Part shown: in pieces, positions 43,228-51,810 of the stretch | Layout of the letters: each line of letters begins with the position of its first letter | How positions within the stretch are numbered: the first letter of the stretch is position 1 | Assembly (NCBI RefSeq): GCF_019168305.1 | Contig: NZ_JAHTBI010000016.1 | Span: 34,686-98,685, forward strand | Direction of reading: 5' to 3' | DNA: 64,000 nt | Origin: Pseudomonas aegrilactucae | Lineage (GTDB): Bacteria > Pseudomonadota > Gammaproteobacteria > Pseudomonadales > Pseudomonadaceae | Notes under the pieces: generated by a model | What the model saw: the letters and a program-made list of their open reading frames with translations, nothing else | Databases searched by the model: none | Told to the model about the DNA's origin: nothing | Position numbers and translations under genes: made by a program

Positions 43228-44373
43228 ATGAAAATGCTCAAGCGCTTTATCGTGAAAAAGAACGAACGCGGCCTGCTGTTTTGCGAGGGCGACTTCGTGT
43301 CGATCCTGGAACCGGGCGTACACAAGCGCTTTGACCTGCACAACCGGCTGACGGTGGAAGCCTTCAGCCTCAATACTCCGCGTTTCGAGCACCGCCTGGC
43401 CGGCTACCTGCGCCAGAGCGAGCCGGCGCTGGTGGCGCAGTACTTCGACTGCATGGACCTGGCTGAAGACCAGGTCGGCCTGCGCTACGAAGATGGCGCG
43501 CTGGTGGAACTGTTGCCACCGGGCAGCCGCCAGCTGTACTGGAAGGGCCAGAGCGCGCAGACCCTGCAGCGCATCGACCTGAGCGAGACCTACCGCCTGG
43601 CGCCTGCCCTGCTGGCGCAGTTGGGCCAGCCCAAGTTGCGCGGCCGTACCCTGGCCGGGATCGATGCGGTGCTGCTGGCACCGGTGCCGACCTTCCATGT
43701 GGGGGTGCTCAAGGTCGATGGCGCGGTGATCGAGTTGCTGCCGGCGGGGCAGTACGGCTTCTGGCGCTTCAACCGGCAGGTGAGCGTCGACATGGTCGAC
43801 ATGCGCATCCAGTCGCTGGAAGTCAGCGGCCAGGAGATCCTCACCCGCGACAAGGTCAGCCTGCGCCTGAACCTGGCGGCCAACTGGCGCTACAGCGACG
43901 TACTGACAGCCTTCGCCAGCCTGAGCAAGCCGCTCGAGCATCTGTACCGCGAGGTGCAGTTCGGCCTGCGGGCGGCGGTGGGCACGCGTACCCTCGACGA
44001 GTTGCTGGAGAACAAGCAACTGATCGACGACACGGTCAGCCAGTACCTGGCCGAGAAGCTGGTGGGCAGCGGCATGGAAGTCAGCGGCCTGGGCGTGCGC
44101 GACATCATCCTCCCGGGGGAGATGAAGACCCTGCTGGCGCAGGTGGTGGAGGCGGAAAAGGCGGCCCAGGCCAACGTGATCCGTCGCCGCGAAGAAACCT
44201 CGGCCACCCGTTCGCTGCTCAACACCGCCAAGGTCATGGAAGACAACCCGACCGCCTTGCGCCTCAAGGAGCTGGAAACCCTGGAACGGGTAGCCGAGCG
44301 TATCGACCGGATTTCGGTATTCGGCGGGCTGGATCAGGTATTGAATGGGCTGGTGAGCCTGAAAACCGCATGA
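43228..44373 (+). CDS. Slipin/SPFH family protein of the RNA-repair operon
   Basis: A 381-residue stomatin-like protein with an SPFH domain (about 170-330: VDMVDMRIQSLEVSGQEILTRDKVSLRLNLAANWRY, GLGVRDIILPGEMK) followed by a coiled-coil-like helix (EAEKAAQANVIRRREETSATRSLLNTAKVMEDN). The N terminus MKMLKRFIVKKNERGLLFCEGDF lacks a long hydrophobic anchor, unlike typical slipins. The ATG follows AAAGGGAAAGACAG. Slipins are recurrent partners of RtcR/RtcB in gammaproteobacteria, but their role in RNA repair is unexplained. It is the first coding gene behind the sigma-54 promoter. Confidence 0.9.
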   Translation: MKMLKRFIVKKNERGLLFCEGDFVSILEPGVHKRFDLHNRLTVEAFSLNTPRFEHRLAGYLRQSEPALVAQYFDCMDLAEDQVGLRYEDGALVELLPPGSRQLYWKGQSAQTLQRIDLSETYRLAPALLAQLGQPKLRGRTLAGIDAVLLAPVPTFHVGVLKVDGAVIELLPAGQYGFWRFNRQVSVDMVDMRIQSLEVSGQEILTRDKVSLRLNLAANWRYSDVLTAFASLSKPLEHLYREVQFGLRAAVGTRTLDELLENKQLIDDTVSQYLAEKLVGSGMEVSGLGVRDIILPGEMKTLLAQVVEAEKAAQANVIRRREETSATRSLLNTAKVMEDNPTALRLKELETLERVAERIDRISVFGGLDQVLNGLVSLKTA

Positions 44374-44426
44374 CACCTGCCGGGCCTTCGGGCCTGGCGG
44401 GCAACAGAAAAACAGAGAGCAACGAC

Positions 44427-45632
44427 ATGAACATCCTCGAAGTGGCCAACGGCAAACCGATCAAGCTCTGGACCCAGGGCGTGCCGGTGGACGAGGGCGC
44501 CCGCCAGCAACTGATGAACACCGCACGCCTGCCGTTCATCTTCAAACACCTGGCCGTGATGCCGGACGTGCACCTGGGCAAGGGCTCTACCATCGGCAGC
44601 GTGATCCCGACCCTGGGCGCCATCGTGCCGGCGGCAGTGGGCGTGGATATCGGCTGCGGCATGATGGCGGCGTGCACCTCGCTCAGGGCGGTCGACCTGC
44701 CCGACAACCTGTTTGGGCTGCGCAGCGCGATCGAGAAAGCGGTACCGCACGGCAAGACCTTCGGGCGCCGTGACCAGGGCGCGTGGAATCACGTGCCGAC
44801 CGTGGCCGACCAGGCCTGGAGCGCGTTGGCTGGCCGCTTCAAGGCGATCACCGACAAGTACCCGCAACTGGAGAAGACCAACAATCGCCAGCACCTCGGT
44901 ACGCTGGGCGGGGGCAACCATTTCATCGAGGTGTGCCTGGATGAGGCCGACCGCGTGTGGTTCATGCTGCACAGCGGCTCGCGCGGGGTGGGCAATGCCA
45001 TTGGCAACCTGTTCATCGAACTGGCCAAGGCGGATATGCGCCAGCACATCGCCAACTTGCCCGACAGGGAACTGGCGTATTTCGAGGAAGGCAGCCGGCA
45101 TTTCGACGACTACGTCGAGGCGGTGGGATGGGCCCAGGATTTTGCCAGGCACAACCGTGCGCTGATGATGCACGCGGTGATCGAGGCGGCGCGCCAGGTC
45201 ATTGGCAAACCGTTCGATGCCAGCCTGGAAGCGATCAACTGCCACCACAACTATGTGCAGAAAGAGCAGCACTTCGGCCAGGAGATCCTGGTGACGCGCA
45301 AAGGCGCGGTGTCGGCGCAGAAGGGCCAGTTGGGGATCATTCCGGGATCGATGGGGGCCAAGAGCTTCATCGTGCGCGGGCTGGGCAACGAAGAGTCGTT
45401 CTGCTCGTGCAGCCATGGCGCCGGGCGGATCATGAGCCGTGCGCGGGCCAGGCAGGCCTTCACCGTCGAGGACCAGGCACGTGCCACCGCGCATGTGGAA
45501 TGCCGCAAGGACAAGGATGTGATCGACGAGATCCCGATGGCCTACAAGGACATCGATGCGGTGATGGCGGCGCAGCGCGAGCTGGTTGAAGTGGTGCACA
45601 CGTTGCGCCAGGTGGTGTGTGTAAAAGGCTGA
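44427..45632 (+). CDS. rtcB: RNA-splicing ligase RtcB
   Basis: A 401-residue Mn2+/GTP-dependent ligase that joins 2',3'-cyclic phosphate (or 3'-phosphate) ends to 5'-OH RNA ends. Metal and catalytic segments are VMPDVHLGKGSTIGSV, GVDIGCGMMA (metal-binding Cys), GTLGGGNHFIEV, NCHHNYVQKE and SCSHGAGRIMSR, which carries the histidine that is guanylylated. The start ATG 44427 has GAGAG upstream. It acts with the slipin and RlaP genes on either side. No rtcA cyclase gene is present. Confidence 0.96.
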   Translation: MNILEVANGKPIKLWTQGVPVDEGARQQLMNTARLPFIFKHLAVMPDVHLGKGSTIGSVIPTLGAIVPAAVGVDIGCGMMAACTSLRAVDLPDNLFGLRSAIEKAVPHGKTFGRRDQGAWNHVPTVADQAWSALAGRFKAITDKYPQLEKTNNRQHLGTLGGGNHFIEVCLDEADRVWFMLHSGSRGVGNAIGNLFIELAKADMRQHIANLPDRELAYFEEGSRHFDDYVEAVGWAQDFARHNRALMMHAVIEAARQVIGKPFDASLEAINCHHNYVQKEQHFGQEILVTRKGAVSAQKGQLGIIPGSMGAKSFIVRGLGNEESFCSCSHGAGRIMSRARARQAFTVEDQARATAHVECRKDKDVIDEIPMAYKDIDAVMAAQRELVEVVHTLRQVVCVKG

Positions 45633-45685
45633 GGACTCTTCGCGGGTCAAGCGACGCGGTCTGTAGATGAAACGAGGAGTCGAAC

Positions 45686-46483
45686 ATGGACATGGAAGAC
45701 CGTCACCCCCTGCCCACCGCCATGCGCGAGTGGGTGCTTGATGAACTGCAACGCATCGAGCGCGAACACGATGTCAGCGTACTGTATGCCTGCGAATCCG
45801 GCAGCCGCGCCTGGGGCTTTGCCTCCACCGACAGCGACTTCGACGTGCGCTTCATCTACGTACAGCACCAGGACTGGTACCTGCGCATCGACGAGCCGCG
45901 CGACGTGATCGAGCGCCCGCTGACCGATGAGCTGGACATCAGTGGCTGGGAGCTGCGCAAGACCCTGCGCCTGCTGCGCAATGCCAACCCGACGCTGCTC
46001 GAATGGCTCGACTCGCCGCTGGTGTACCGTGCCGAGCCCGGTGTGCTCGCAGACTTGCGTGGGTTGGCCAGGCAGTTCCATTCGCCACAGGCCGCGTTCC
46101 ATCATTACCTGTCGATGGCCAGGAAGAACTTTCGTGGCTACCTGCAGGGCGAAGAGGTGCGTTTCAAGAAGTACCTCTACGTGCTGCGCCCCTTGCTGGC
46201 GGTACGCTGGATCGAGCAGGGGCGCGGCATGCCACCGACAGCGTTCGCCACGCTGGTGGACGCAACGCTGGACGACCCGCTGCTGCTGGCCGAACTCGAT
46301 GAGCTGCTGCGCCTCAAGCGCGATGCCTGCGAAGCCGACTACGGACCGCGTCGGATGCTGCTGCATGCCTTCATCGAGGGTGAGCTTGCGCGTGCGGCCA
46401 ATGCCCCGGCGTTGCCGCGCCCCAGGGGCGATGTCCACCTGCTGGACGCCTACTTGCGTGATACTGTGCACCGTTTTTCCTAG
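45686..46483 (+). CDS. RlaP-type nucleotidyltransferase (RNA-repair associated)
   Basis: A 265-residue protein of the DNA polymerase-beta superfamily: the signature SGSRAWGFASTDSDFDVRFIY contains the GS and DxD metal-binding residues near 38-55. The remainder is helical (YLSMARKNFRGYLQGEEVRFKKYLYVLRPLLAVRWI). Pfam RlaP members are linked to RtcB ligases and are thought to add nucleotides to, or modify, RNA ends before ligation. The gene is 53 bases downstream of rtcB with GAGGAG upstream of its start, so it is in the operon. The specific reaction is not established. Confidence 0.87.
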   Translation: MDMEDRHPLPTAMREWVLDELQRIEREHDVSVLYACESGSRAWGFASTDSDFDVRFIYVQHQDWYLRIDEPRDVIERPLTDELDISGWELRKTLRLLRNANPTLLEWLDSPLVYRAEPGVLADLRGLARQFHSPQAAFHHYLSMARKNFRGYLQGEEVRFKKYLYVLRPLLAVRWIEQGRGMPPTAFATLVDATLDDPLLLAELDELLRLKRDACEADYGPRRMLLHAFIEGELARAANAPALPRPRGDVHLLDAYLRDTVHRFS

Positions 46484-46511
46484 GAGCCGGTATGAACAGG
46501 GAGGTTGCAGC

Positions 46512-46823
46512 ATGTTGAACCTGCGTTTGGCGCAGCGTTGGGAGCGCCTGGGGGATGTCGGCGCGGACATCGGCGGCATGCTGCTGTTTGGCCTGATGGC
46601 CGGGTTGTTGGTGTGGGGCGCCTACGCCATGGCCTACCCGGAATATGGCTGCGTACGCATGGGCAAGGGCAACAGCGGCCCGCTCGAATGCAACCCGCGC
46701 ACACTGCGCAACAATGCGGTTGGCCTGCTGCTGCTCGCTGGGGTCTGCGTCTGGCCGATTGCCTACATCCTGTGGGGATGGATAAAAAACATGGCCCGCC
46801 CACTGACACTGGACGAGGAGTAG
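46512..46823 (+). CDS. Small two-helix membrane protein, unknown
   Basis: A 103-residue protein with two hydrophobic helices, about residues 20-40 (GGMLLFGLMAGLLVWGAYAM) and 68-90 (AVGLLLLAGVCVWPIAYILWGW). They are separated by a loop with two cysteines (YGCVRMGKG..GPLECNPRT), possibly disulfide-bonded in the periplasm. The ribosome site is GGGAGG. It is 28 bases after the RlaP gene and 3 bases before the next gene, so it probably belongs to the same transcript. No family is recognised. Confidence 0.72.
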   Translation: MLNLRLAQRWERLGDVGADIGGMLLFGLMAGLLVWGAYAMAYPEYGCVRMGKGNSGPLECNPRTLRNNAVGLLLLAGVCVWPIAYILWGWIKNMARPLTLDEE

Positions 46824-46826
46824 CCC

Positions 46827-47900
46827 ATGGCCGACAGCAAGTACGAGCGCCTGCCCCATGCAGGCGACTTCGAGCGCGAAGGCGGCACCGAGATCCTCTA
46901 CCTCTCGCCTCTGCCGATCCCCACCGGCGTGCCGGCCTTCAGCAGCCGCAACCTGCACCGCGAAGCCAACGCGGTGTACCTGGACTTCGCCGTCGGCCAG
47001 GGCAATTTCGAGTTCATGGCGCGCTGCGGCATCGCCGCAGTGATGGGCGTGATCACCACCTTCATGCTCGCCGCCTTGCTCGGCGCGTGGGCGCGCCGCC
47101 ATGTGTACCCGTTCTGGGGAACCTTCACCGACTTCATGGGCAACTGGTTCATGTGGAGCTTCATTGGCTGCCTGGCGTTGCTGTATGCGGTGATGTTCTG
47201 GCGGTTGGTGCGCGAGGTGTCGATCTACCCACCGATACGCTTCAACCGCGAGCGCCGCGAGGTGGCGTTCGTGCCCACCCGTGGCGCGGCACCGATCTTC
47301 GTGCCGTGGGAGTCGGTGATCGCCTGTGTCAGTGCGGGACGCACCGTTACCGAGTACGCGGTGCTGCCCGCCTTCAACCTGATGTTCTGCCTGCGCGAAG
47401 CCGACACCGGCAACCTGCTGTGGATCAACGTGCCGTGCGGCCAGCTGGGCCTGGCGGTTGCCGAGTGGGAGGCGATCCGGGTGTACATGGAAGAGGGCCC
47501 GGCAAGCCTGCCTGTGCCCCCTGAGGAGCAGTTCGAGGAAGGCACCGTGGCGTTCTTCCACATGGCCCGCGTAGGCTACCGCGACACCTTCCCGTGGTGG
47601 CAGCACTGGCTGGGGTTCCTGGCCGTGCAGGCCTTTGGTGGCTGGACCCTGCCGTGCCACATCTCGCAATGGGCCAACAACCGACCCAAGGCCGGCATAC
47701 CCCGCGAGGTCAAGGCGTGGTCCAGGCCCTTGCCGCTCGAGCAGCATGCCAGGCCCAGCCCAGAGCTGCTGGCACAGAGCGAAGAAGTGAGCAAGGCGCT
47801 GCGCAGCGGCAAGACCCTGCTCGACTACTTCAAGGTGAAGTTTGGCGAGCCGGCAGCAACCCCGGACGAGGCGGCTCCCGAGTCAGCGCCAGTACGCTGA
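46827..47900 (+). CDS. Membrane-anchored protein of unknown function (possibly DUF6708-like)
   Basis: A 357-residue protein: a soluble N-terminal segment (1-65), two hydrophobic helices (about 66-90 and 107-130), then a beta-rich cytoplasmic domain (PIRFNRERREVAFVPTRGAAPIFVPWESVIACVS) and a Pro/Ala-rich tail. The layout recalls DUF6708-type proteins, some found near secretion or toxin loci, but this is a weak impression. It pairs with the preceding two-helix protein (3-base gap) at the end of the rtc operon. Its last 71 bases overlap the convergent EamA gene tail to tail. The function is unknown. Confidence 0.7.
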   Translation: MADSKYERLPHAGDFEREGGTEILYLSPLPIPTGVPAFSSRNLHREANAVYLDFAVGQGNFEFMARCGIAAVMGVITTFMLAALLGAWARRHVYPFWGTFTDFMGNWFMWSFIGCLALLYAVMFWRLVREVSIYPPIRFNRERREVAFVPTRGAAPIFVPWESVIACVSAGRTVTEYAVLPAFNLMFCLREADTGNLLWINVPCGQLGLAVAEWEAIRVYMEEGPASLPVPPEEQFEEGTVAFFHMARVGYRDTFPWWQHWLGFLAVQAFGGWTLPCHISQWANNRPKAGIPREVKAWSRPLPLEQHARPSPELLAQSEEVSKALRSGKTLLDYFKVKFGEPAATPDEAAPESAPVR

Positions 47901-48735
47901 GGGTGACCACCAGCGCGCCGACAATCACCCACGGTGATGGCTGTTCGCCGAGCATCACGGCCGCGATCAGCATGGCGAATGCCGGAATCAGGTACTGCGC
48001 CATGCTCACCCGGGTGACCTCGCAATGGCGCAGTACCCAGGCCCAGGCCAGGTACGCCAGGGCGCTGGGGAACACCCCGAGGACCAGCACCGCGACGTTG
48101 GCCTGCACGGGGGCCTGGTGCACCGCATCGGCCAGCCCCGGCAGGTACACCAGCAGCAAGGCCGTGCCCGACCACACCGTGTAGCAGGTCATGGTCAGCG
48201 GGTCGTAGCGATGGCCGTGATGTTTCTGCAGGGTGAAGTAGATGCTCCACGACAGCGCCGCCAGCAGCACCAGCAGGCCGCGGGCATCGATGTGACCAAC
48301 GCCGCGGTCGCCCGCCACCACGATCGCCGATCCCGTCATGCCCAGTAGCAGGCAGCCCCAGTGCCAGGTGCTGGCCCGTTGCTTGAGCACGAAATGCGCG
48401 ATCAGCAGGCTGAACAGCGGGGTCGACTGGGCCAGCACGCTGGAGGCCCCGGCACTCACGCCGCGCTGGCCGTAGTTGATCGCGATGTGGTGCAGGCTGA
48501 CTGCGAACAGGCCGAGCAACAGCAGCATCGGTATGTCCCTGAGGCGCGGCAGGGCGATGCGTCGTATCAGCGCAATCACCAGCAGGAACACCGATGCCAC
48601 GACAAACCGCGCCAGCGCCAGCTGGGTGGGCGTGTAGCCCTGCAGGCCCAGCCGGATACCCGTGGGCGAGTACGCCCAGCACAGCAGCACGAAGCCGATT
48701 GCACAGGCGATCCTGAATGAAGTCGGGCGGGTCAT
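47830..48735 (-). CDS. EamA/DMT-family transporter
   Basis: A 301-residue inner-membrane protein with ten hydrophobic helices arranged as two EamA repeats (residues ~10-140 and ~150-285: WAYSPTGIRLGLQGYTPTQLALARFVVAS and LLVLLAALSWSIYFTLQKHHGHRYDPLTMTCYTVWSG). Members export amino acids, metabolites or drugs. The C-terminal ~16 residues (REPPRPGLLPARQTSP) lie in the overlap with the convergent gene. It is divergent from a LysR regulator, its likely controller, with a 96-base gap. Confidence 0.88.
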   Translation of the reverse strand: MTRPTSFRIACAIGFVLLCWAYSPTGIRLGLQGYTPTQLALARFVVASVFLLVIALIRRIALPRLRDIPMLLLLGLFAVSLHHIAINYGQRGVSAGASSVLAQSTPLFSLLIAHFVLKQRASTWHWGCLLLGMTGSAIVVAGDRGVGHIDARGLLVLLAALSWSIYFTLQKHHGHRYDPLTMTCYTVWSGTALLLVYLPGLADAVHQAPVQANVAVLVLGVFPSALAYLAWAWVLRHCEVTRVSMAQYLIPAFAMLIAAVMLGEQPSPWVIVGALVVTLSVLALTREPPRPGLLPARQTSP

Positions 48736-48831
48736 TGCACTGATTCCAAAGGGGGGTGCGCTCAGTATCCGAAGCGCTACTGCTCACCACAATCGACTTA
48801 TACTGAAGCTATCGTTCACTTTGGGTGATGT

Positions 48832-49719
48832 ATGGAGCTGATGCAGATCCGCATGTTCAAGACCGTCTGCGACACCGGCAGCATTGCCCGCGCCGCCGAG
48901 GTGCTGCACTACGTGCCGTCGAATATCACCGCGCGGATCAAGGCGTTGGAGGCCGAGCTGGGCGTGCCGCTGTTCCATCGCCAGGGGCGCGGGCTGATGA
49001 TCAGTGCCGCCGGCGAAACCTTCCTGCCCTATGCCACGCAGATGCTGGCCCTGGCCGAGGCGTCCAGGCAGGCGCTCAATCCGGCGTCAGCCCCCAGCGG
49101 GCGCTTGCGCATCGGTGCGATCGAGTCGTCGGCGAGCGGTCGCCTGCCTCGGTTTCTGGCGCAGTACCACGCGCGCTTTCCCCAGGTAACCCTGGAGCTG
49201 ACCACCGGCACCTGGTCGCAGATGCTCGATGATGTGCGCCATCATCGGCTCGACGGGGCGATCGTCGCCGTTGATGTGGAGCGCCCGCAGTTGGTGCGTA
49301 CCCTGATGTACAAGGAGGACCTGGTGCTGATCGGTGCGCCTTCGCTCGGGCCGCTGCGCAGTGCCGAGGACCTGGTGGGCAAGGCGCTGTTCATGTGGCC
49401 CGAGGGCTGCCCGTACCGGGCGACGCTGGAGCACTGGCTGCAGGAGCAGGGGCAGAAGCTGCCGATCGTCAGTATCGCCAGCTATGGTGCGATCGTCAGT
49501 TGCGTGAGCGCCGGCACCGGGGTGGCACTGGTGCCGCGTGGCATCTACGAGCAGTACCGCCACGGGGCCGGCTGGGTCGGGCATGAGTTTGCCGAGCTGA
49601 CGGCCATCAGCAACCTGTTCTATTGGCACGAGGGGGCAGGGCGCCATCCTGCGCGCGAGGCGTTCGTGCAGATGCTGCGCGAAGGGCTGGCCCAAGGCGC
49701 AGGCGCTGTGAGCCGGTGA
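48832..49719 (+). CDS. LysR-family transcriptional regulator
   Basis: A 295-residue regulator. The N-terminal winged helix is MELMQIRMFKTVCDTGSIARAAEVLHYVPSNITARIKALEAELGVPLFHRQGRG. Residues ~92-290 form the periplasmic-binding-like effector domain (GRLRIGAIESSASGRLP). The gene faces away from the EamA transporter gene, the usual arrangement for a regulator and its target. The inducer is unknown. Confidence 0.92.
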   Translation: MELMQIRMFKTVCDTGSIARAAEVLHYVPSNITARIKALEAELGVPLFHRQGRGLMISAAGETFLPYATQMLALAEASRQALNPASAPSGRLRIGAIESSASGRLPRFLAQYHARFPQVTLELTTGTWSQMLDDVRHHRLDGAIVAVDVERPQLVRTLMYKEDLVLIGAPSLGPLRSAEDLVGKALFMWPEGCPYRATLEHWLQEQGQKLPIVSIASYGAIVSCVSAGTGVALVPRGIYEQYRHGAGWVGHEFAELTAISNLFYWHEGAGRHPAREAFVQMLREGLAQGAGAVSR

Positions 49720-49845
49720 AGCCGGCACCGGCGCGCGTGCACCGCTCAATCCCAGGATTGCTTGGTTATTGCGCTGGCAGCATGTCATGATGCCATTACT
49801 TTTTATGGTGGTATTCAACAGGGCGAGCGCCGATCCGTGTCAACG

Positions 49846-50835
49846 ATGTCCTTGCTGGTCTGTGATGACTCCATGGTGGCGCGCAAGCAGGTGCTGCGCG
49901 CGCTGCCCGATGGCTGGCAGGTGTCTGTCACCGAGGCCGGTGATGGTCTCCAGGCGATGCAGGCGATACGCCAGGGGCTTGGTCAGGTGGTGCTGCTCGA
50001 CCTGACCATGCCGCTGATGGACGGCTATCAGGTGCTGGGTGCGCTGCGTGACGAAGGGCTGGATGCACAGGTCATCGTGATCTCGGGGGATGTGCAGGAC
50101 GAGGCGCTGCGCCGGGTTCGCGCGCTGGGCGCACTGGCGTTTCTGAAGAAGCCGTTCGATCGGGTTGAACTGCGCCAGGTGTTGCGCCAGGTCGGGTTGT
50201 TCGATGGCCCCGACGTGGCGCCGCAGCCGCGCTCGGCGACGGCGAGCGCGGCCATCGATTTTCGCGAGGTGTTCAGTGAAACGGTCAACGTTGCCATTGG
50301 CCAGGCGGCAGCCCTGATCGCCAAGGTGCTGGGTGTATTCGTGCAATTGCCGGTGCCCAGCGTGAACCTGTTCGAGGTCGGTGAACTGCACATGGCTCTG
50401 ACTGACGCCAGCCATAGCCAGCGCCTTACGGCCATTTGCCAGGGTTTTATCGGCAGCGGTATCTCGGGCGAAGCCCTGCTGATGTTCCACGACTCGGAAA
50501 TCGCCGACATGGCGAAACTGATACGCCACCAGAGCATCGAGTACTCGGACATGGAGATGCTGCTGGACTTCTCCAGTGTGCTGATCGGCGCCTGCCTGAG
50601 CAGCATCGCCAACCAGATCGACGTGGTGTTTTCCCAGGGCCATCCGCAGATCCTCGGCCAGCACGGCACCATCGACGAGCTGATCAAGGTGAATGCGCAG
50701 CGCTGGAAGAAGACCCTGGCGGTGGAGATCAGCTACAGCCTGGAAGGGCACGACATTCGTTTCGATCTGCTGCTGTTGTTCACTGAAGACTCGATCGAGC
50801 GCTTGACCCATAAACTCGTCTACCTGATGAACTGA
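49846..50835 (+). CDS. Response regulator with C-terminal CheC/CheX-like domain
   Basis: A 329-residue protein. Residues 1-120 are a receiver domain with Asp7, Asp8, phospho-acceptor Asp52 (VVLLDLTMPLMDG) and AFLKKPFDR with the conserved Lys. Residues ~140-325 resemble CheC/CheX phosphatases; the E-x-x-N phosphatase signature is visible in FSETVNVAIGQAA, and a second, weaker copy may lie in EMLLDFSSVLIGACLSSIANQ. Such proteins dephosphorylate CheY-like or their own receiver. It is followed 3 bases later by a diguanylate cyclase gene, so the pair may form a c-di-GMP signalling module. No histidine kinase gene is adjacent. Confidence 0.85.
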   Translation: MSLLVCDDSMVARKQVLRALPDGWQVSVTEAGDGLQAMQAIRQGLGQVVLLDLTMPLMDGYQVLGALRDEGLDAQVIVISGDVQDEALRRVRALGALAFLKKPFDRVELRQVLRQVGLFDGPDVAPQPRSATASAAIDFREVFSETVNVAIGQAAALIAKVLGVFVQLPVPSVNLFEVGELHMALTDASHSQRLTAICQGFIGSGISGEALLMFHDSEIADMAKLIRHQSIEYSDMEMLLDFSSVLIGACLSSIANQIDVVFSQGHPQILGQHGTIDELIKVNAQRWKKTLAVEISYSLEGHDIRFDLLLLFTEDSIERLTHKLVYLMN

Positions 50836-50838
50836 GCC

Positions 50839-51810
50839 ATGCGCGACCCGACCGACCTGAAGGAATTTCACTGGCTGTTGAGCATCGTGCAGAGCATCGA
50901 CGTGGGTGTGGTGGTGCTTGATCGCGACTACCGCGTGCAGGTGTGGAATACCTTCATGGAAAACCGCTCCGGGGTGCAGCCCCGTGACGCCTGCAACCAG
51001 TGTTTTTTCAGCCTGTTTCCTGAGATAGACCGCGAGTGGTTCAGCCACAAGGTGGACAGCGTCGCGACGCTCGGCACGCCGGCGTTCACCATCTGGGAGC
51101 AACGGCCTTACCTGGTGCGGTTCAAGAACTACCAGCCGATCACCGGTCAGGCCGACTTCATGTACCAGAACACCACCTTGCTGGCACTGCGCTCGACCGA
51201 CAGCGAGATTCGCCAGGTTTGCCTGGTGATCTATGACGTGACCGACGTTGCCACCAACCGGCATCAGTTGCAGGCGGCCAATGCGCAGTTGCAGTTGCTC
51301 TCCAGTACCGATGGCCTGACCGGGCTGTACAACCGCGGGCACTGGGAGCACAGCCTGCAGATGGCGCACGCACGCACCCTGCGTTACGGCAACCCCACCA
51401 GCCTGGTGATGCTCGACATCGACCACTTCAAACGGGTCAACGATAACTATGGCCACCAGGCGGGTGACGAGGTCATCAGGCAGGTCGCCAGGCTGGTGCG
51501 CGAGCAGGTGCGCGACAGTGATGTGGCCGGGCGTTACGGCGGTGAAGAGTTCGGCGTGGTGCTGCCGGACACCGACAGGGCGGGCGCGCGGGTATTTGCC
51601 GAGCGCTTGCGCCAGGCGGCCGAGGACCTGGACGTGGTGCATGAAGGGCAGCGTATCCGTTTCACCCTCAGCCTGGGAGTGGCCGACATGAGCCAGCCTC
51701 CGAGCACGCACGTCGAGCTGATCGCCTGGGCCGACCAGGCCCTGTATGCGTCCAAGCATGCCGGGCGCAATCGTGTGACACTGCATGAGCCTGCCCGGGA
51801 CAGCGCCTAG
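50839..51810 (+). CDS. PAS-GGDEF diguanylate cyclase
   Basis: A 323-residue soluble protein. Residues 10-135 form a PAS domain ([32 protein letters not shown]) with a Cys pair in [11 protein letters not shown]. Residues ~150-315 are a GGDEF domain with the intact active motif GGEEF ([14 protein letters not shown]). An inhibitory I-site RDSD lies five residues upstream. It should make c-di-GMP, subject to product inhibition. It is 3 bases downstream of the CheC-type response regulator gene and converges with the PAS chemoreceptor gene, overlapping it by four bases. Confidence 0.92.
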   Translation: MRDPTDLKEFHWLLSIVQSIDVGVVVLDRDYRVQVWNTFMENRSGVQPRDACNQCFFSLFPEIDREWFSHKVDSVATLGTPAFTIWEQRPYLVRFKNYQPITGQADFMYQNTTLLALRSTDSEIRQVCLVIYDVTDVATNRHQLQAANAQLQLLSSTDGLTGLYNRGHWEHSLQMAHARTLRYGNPTSLVMLDIDHFKRVNDNYGHQAGDEVIRQVARLVREQVRDSDVAGRYGGEEFGVVLPDTDRAGARVFAERLRQAAEDLDVVHEGQRIRFTLSLGVADMSQPPSTHVELIAWADQALYASKHAGRNRVTLHEPARDSA

